Part shown: piece after piece, positions 5,602 to 7,675 of the stretch | Layout of the letters: each line of letters opens with the position of its first letter | Position numbering within the stretch: position 1 is the first letter of the stretch | Notes under the pieces: model-generated | What the model was told of the DNA's origin: nothing | Databases searched by the model: none | Seen by the model: the letters and a program-made list of their open reading frames with translations, nothing else | Origin: JAWOGN01 sp046496815 | GTDB taxonomy: Bacteria > Desulfobacterota > DSM-4660 > Desulfatiglandales > Desulfatiglandaceae | Assembly (NCBI GenBank): GCA_046496815.1 | Contig: JAWOGN010000090.1 | Coordinates: forward strand, 1-7,675 | DNA: 7,675 nucleotides | Direction: 5' to 3' | Made by a program: the position numbers and the translations under genes

Positions 5602-5625
5602 AAAATGTGAGGATTGTCCCCTATT
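5602..5625 (-). repeat. Right inverted repeat of the element
   Basis: On the + strand it reads AAAAT followed by GTGAGGATTGTCCCCTATT. Its reverse complement matches the left repeat at 19 of 24 bases. It begins five bases after the transposase stop codon. Confidence 0.55.
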
Positions 5626-5686
5626 CCCGCGGCATGTTATTCGGGCGTCTTGGTTCTGAGAGAGGCAGTAGGCACATGAAAATCCA

Positions 5687-5705
5687 CGAGCACTAGGTGC
5701 CCTCG
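5687..5705 (-). terminator. Weak hairpin after sfsA, possible terminator
   Basis: CGAG+CAC pairs with GTG+CTCG around a TAG loop with a two-base bulge. It lies 11 bases past the sfsA stop. On the - strand it is followed by TGGATTTTC, a poor T-tract, so termination is doubtful. Confidence 0.25.
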
Positions 5706-5715
5706 GAATAGAGAT

Positions 5716-6480
5716 TTAAAGCTTATGGGGAAGCTCGCGGTTTATTCGGATGCCTTGGAGGTTAATGGATACATCGTAGACGAGGATTTCAACGCCGTTA
5801 TGGATGGCGCGTCTCAGTTCTTTGCCGTACCCGGTGTCGATGTGGTCGGCCGGTTGAAAAATGCCGGCGTCCATGCGCTGGACCAGGTAGAACATGACCG
5901 CGCGATGCCCTTGCTCGACTTGAGCTTGAAGCTCCACAAGATGTTTGAGTCCACGAGAAGTCACTGCGTCCGGAAAACAGGCAACACCATCGGTGACCAG
6001 CGTACAGTTTTTCACTTCTACAAAACACCTTTCAGCGGCATTTTCGAGAAGCAGGTCAATCCTGGAATTCTCACCATATGTCACTTCAGAGCGAATGGAA
6101 TCATATCCGGACAACTGCGGAATGTTGCCGGCCGCAATCGTGGCCTTTGCGAGACGGTTCGGAACGATGGTGTTGACGCCCACCAATGACAGGGGCATGT
6201 CTATCAGTTCCCATGTGTACTTGAGTTTTCGCTTCGGGTTTTTGTGGTGCGATAGATAGACGGGTCTACCCGGCTCACAACAGGCGAGCATGCTTCCGGA
6301 GTTCGGACAGTGGGCGGTCACCACATGCCCGTTTCCGAGCTTCACATCGGCCAGGAAGCGTTTGTAGCGCCTGAGAAGTGTTCCCCGGATAAGCCTGGGC
6401 CACTTCAGGCAGGCGGAATCGTCTATGGTAGATAGATCTGCCACGCGGGGGGAACCGGGAGGTGCTTTTTTTGGTTTCAC
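5716..6480 (-). CDS. sfsA: SfsA family protein (DNA/RNA nuclease-like)
   Basis: The 254-aa product carries the SfsA signatures in order: 'LIRGTLLRRYKRFLADVKL' (30-48), 'HCPNSGSM' (57-64), 'YTWELI' (88-93), 'GVNTIVPN' (101-108), 'YGENSRIDLLL' (135-145), 'FVEVKNCTL' (153-161) and 'FPDAVTSRGLKHLVEL' (169-184). D142 with E155-V-K157 forms a PD-(D/E)XK-type centre. Known: SfsA was first described as a sugar fermentation stimulation protein, and the family is now annotated as DNA/RNA nuclease; its physiological role is poorly settled. The GTG start at 6480 overlaps the upstream 88-aa ORF stop as GTGA, which supports it, although about 25 residues precede the usual family N-terminus, making a later start possible. 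Confidence 0.93.
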   Translation of the reverse strand: MKPKKAPPGSPRVADLSTIDDSACLKWPRLIRGTLLRRYKRFLADVKLGNGHVVTAHCPNSGSMLACCEPGRPVYLSHHKNPKRKLKYTWELIDMPLSLVGVNTIVPNRLAKATIAAGNIPQLSGYDSIRSEVTYGENSRIDLLLENAAERCFVEVKNCTLVTDGVACFPDAVTSRGLKHLVELQAQVEQGHRAVMFYLVQRMDAGIFQPADHIDTGYGKELRRAIHNGVEILVYDVSINLQGIRINRELPHKL

Positions 6481-6743
6481 GTTTCGTATCCGGGTAAACG
6501 GGTGCGGATGCAGATATTAAAACCTATGGATTCCAGTGCCGTTATCCACCAATAGGCGTCCTCCATGCGTCTATATTGACCCACCTGAAGGAGGCACCGG
6601 TCCTGTTCATCCCAGATCCAGGGGTATTCCACGAAACGGATACAATGGTGTTCCAACTCCCGCATGATAGCTTCTCGGATTTGCTCCCGAGCTTCAAAAT
6701 CCAGATTCCGATAGGAGGGGCCTTGAATCAAAACGTAATACAT
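6477..6743 (-). CDS. Conserved-looking small protein (88 aa) coupled to sfsA
   Basis: I cannot name the family. The sequence looks like a compact beta-alpha-beta-beta-alpha-beta fold: strand YYVLIQG (2-8), helix 15-33 (DFEAREQIREAIMRELEHH), strand IRFVEY (35-40), strand CLLQVGQY (50-57), helix 60-73 with a WW pair, and strand NICIRTRLPG (76-85). This is compatible with a ferredoxin-like or dimeric alpha-beta fold, by inference only. Five tryptophan or tyrosine residues around 'YPWIWD' and 'AYWW' suggest a conserved aromatic face. No metal-binding motif or membrane segment is seen. The stop overlaps the sfsA GTG, and recD ends 75 bases upstream on the same strand, so it may be transcribed with both. 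The ATG at 6743 has no strong ribosome binding site. Confidence 0.75.
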   Translation of the reverse strand: MYYVLIQGPSYRNLDFEAREQIREAIMRELEHHCIRFVEYPWIWDEQDRCLLQVGQYRRMEDAYWWITALESIGFNICIRTRLPGYET

Positions 6744-6818
6744 GCGACGTACTCATGGACGGAAATACAATAAAGAGATCATCCTCAACCAAAGACCGGG
6801 AAACAGACGGAACCGGGA

Positions 6819-7675
6819 TCATGCCCAGAGGGCATCACGAAGTCCGGATGACCGCTCGATCCGTTGTTTCACACCCTCAAGAAAAACATCGTTTCGTCCC
6901 CAGACCTCAACATCCTCTTTTGCCCGCGTGATCCCGGTGTAGATGAGCTCCCGGGTAAGAAGCCGTGAAGGTCTGTCCGGTAGGAGGAGCAGGACTTTGT
7001 CGAACTCCGACCCCTGACTTTTGTGAACGGTCATGGCGTAAGCCGTCTCATGCTCCGGCAGTCTCACGGGCAGAAATTTCCGCAGGCGCCCCTCGGGCGA
7101 CAAGAAAAATGCCCGAAGGTCCATACCGGTGGTCGGGTCCGGTAAAACAATACCGATATCGCCGTTGAAAAGCCCGAGCCTGTAGTCGTTTCGTGTGATC
7201 ATTACCGGACGGCCCCGATACCATCGCCGAGTCGGATGTATCAGATTTGCGTCTCCGAGAAGGCGTTCCACCAGAACATTGAGTCCGGAAACCCCATAAG
7301 ACCCCTGCCTGAGCGCACAGAGGATACGGAACTGTTCAAACAGCCGGAGAGCCTCCATGGGAGCTTCCGTCGTCAAGAAGGCGCGATAGCCTTGGACCAC
7401 GGTTTCATGAAGCATTTGGGAGAGCGCGTGCTTTTCGGGCAGGGTTACCCATTTGATGTCAGCAAACGAACCGTGCCGAAGCAGCGTCAGCGCGTGGTCT
7501 GCATTCCCCTCTCTTACAGCGCGGCTCACCGCACTGATGCCGCTATTGTGTTGAAACCGAAAGTTCTTGTTGAGGGCAACGAGGCAATCCTGAATCCCGG
7601 GTTTAGCGTCGGTGTCGGGCGAAATATCAACGTGATCCCCGGTGATTTTCACCAGCTTGTTAAAGAAGTCTCCGG
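6819..7675 (-). CDS. recD: RecD-type helicase (exodeoxyribonuclease V alpha), C-terminal part
   Basis: The frame continues through the right edge, so the Walker A region and N-terminal domain are outside; the GTG at 7652 encodes an internal valine. Numbering from that codon: 'LNKNFRFQHNSGISAVSRAV' (27-46) matches the RecD motif IV block, 'GRPVMITRNDYRLGLFNGDIGIVL' (147-170) the SH3-like insert region, 'AMTVHKSQGSEFDKVLLLLP' (206-225) the UvrD-like C-terminal motif V with conserved HKSQG, and 'YTGITRAKEDVEVWG' (238-252) motif VI with its Arg. Known: RecD is the fast 5'-3' motor of RecBCD, which repairs double-strand breaks and degrades linear foreign DNA at the chromosome. The 'NKNFRF' region and the ending a few residues after motif VI fit RecBCD RecD, though RecD2 is not fully excluded without the N-terminus. 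Confidence 0.9.
   Translation of the reverse strand, partial: GDFFNKLVKITGDHVDISPDTDAKPGIQDCLVALNKNFRFQHNSGISAVSRAVREGNADHALTLLRHGSFADIKWVTLPEKHALSQMLHETVVQGYRAFLTTEAPMEALRLFEQFRILCALRQGSYGVSGLNVLVERLLGDANLIHPTRRWYRGRPVMITRNDYRLGLFNGDIGIVLPDPTTGMDLRAFFLSPEGRLRKFLPVRLPEHETAYAMTVHKSQGSEFDKVLLLLPDRPSRLLTRELIYTGITRAKEDVEVWGRNDVFLEGVKQRIERSSGLRDALWA

Larger units (their letters stand above)
4713..5625 (+). mobile_element. Degenerate transposase element with imperfect terminal inverted repeats
   Basis: About 913 bases bounded by 24-base inverted repeats (19 of 24 matching) that enclose the whole transposase pseudogene: the left repeat ends 45 bases before its start and the right repeat begins 5 bases after its stop. 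No target-site duplication is obvious in the flanks. The element lies directly upstream of the abiE promoter and separates the abiE cluster from sfsA. With the pseudogene frameshifted and deleted it cannot be autonomous. Confidence 0.55.

Noticed and set aside
5725..6259. Two + strand ORFs of 154 and 104 codons opposite sfsA
   Set aside because: They are antisense shadows of a clearly conserved SfsA protein.
6795..6818. Direct repeat ACCGGGA twice, 17 bases apart centre gap region near the recD end
   Set aside because: Only 7 bases and partly at the recD stop; no associated promoter or regulator is visible.

Overview
The window looks like a chromosomal accessory region from a Desulfobacterota-type (deltaproteobacterial) genome. 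That assignment is an inference from three things: a decayed Y1 transposase-like gene with a DnaA-domain-IV-like C-terminus (a type I associate with that group), a RecD of the RecBCD kind, and moderate base composition. No rRNA, tRNA or CRISPR array is visible. The two edges carry ordinary housekeeping-type genes and the centre is a patchwork of toxin-antitoxin/defence-like genes, gene fragments and a dead mobile element.

Left (1-1370, + strand): the C-terminal part of a HAD-superfamily phosphatase enters from the left edge. A 52-codon ORF overlaps its stop as ATGA. Then follows about 750 bases of debris: a sequence resembling a mobile-element end, a 15-base tandem duplication, the 5' fragment of a minimal nucleotidyltransferase (GS and DxD motifs kept, everything after them lost), and a short fragment resembling the N-terminus of SNF2/DEAD-box helicases. 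Nothing recognisable lies in 1114-1370.

Centre (1371-4621, - strand): five consecutive same-strand ORFs form a putative operon. First is a type IV AbiE pair: an AbiEi-type antitoxin with an N-terminal PD-(D/E)XK-like domain, and an AbiEii nucleotidyltransferase toxin overlapping it as TAATG. Downstream come an unrecognised 106-aa ORF, a COG4190/HVO_A0114-type winged-helix protein starting at TTG six bases after the previous stop, and an unrecognised 183-aa ORF with a good ribosome binding site. The abiE promoter region carries repeated TTTCCTG/CAGGAAA boxes placed like operators. The downstream trio is the best candidate here for something undescribed.

Right-centre (4713-5625, + strand): a roughly 0.9-kb element bounded by imperfect 24-base inverted repeats holds a transposase pseudogene with three frame changes, one sizeable internal deletion and a damaged HUH motif.

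Right (5716-7675, - strand): recD (N-terminus outside the window), an 88-aa conserved-looking small protein, and sfsA, with the last two overlapping as GTGA. These look like stable chromosomal backbone and mark the right border of the accessory patch.
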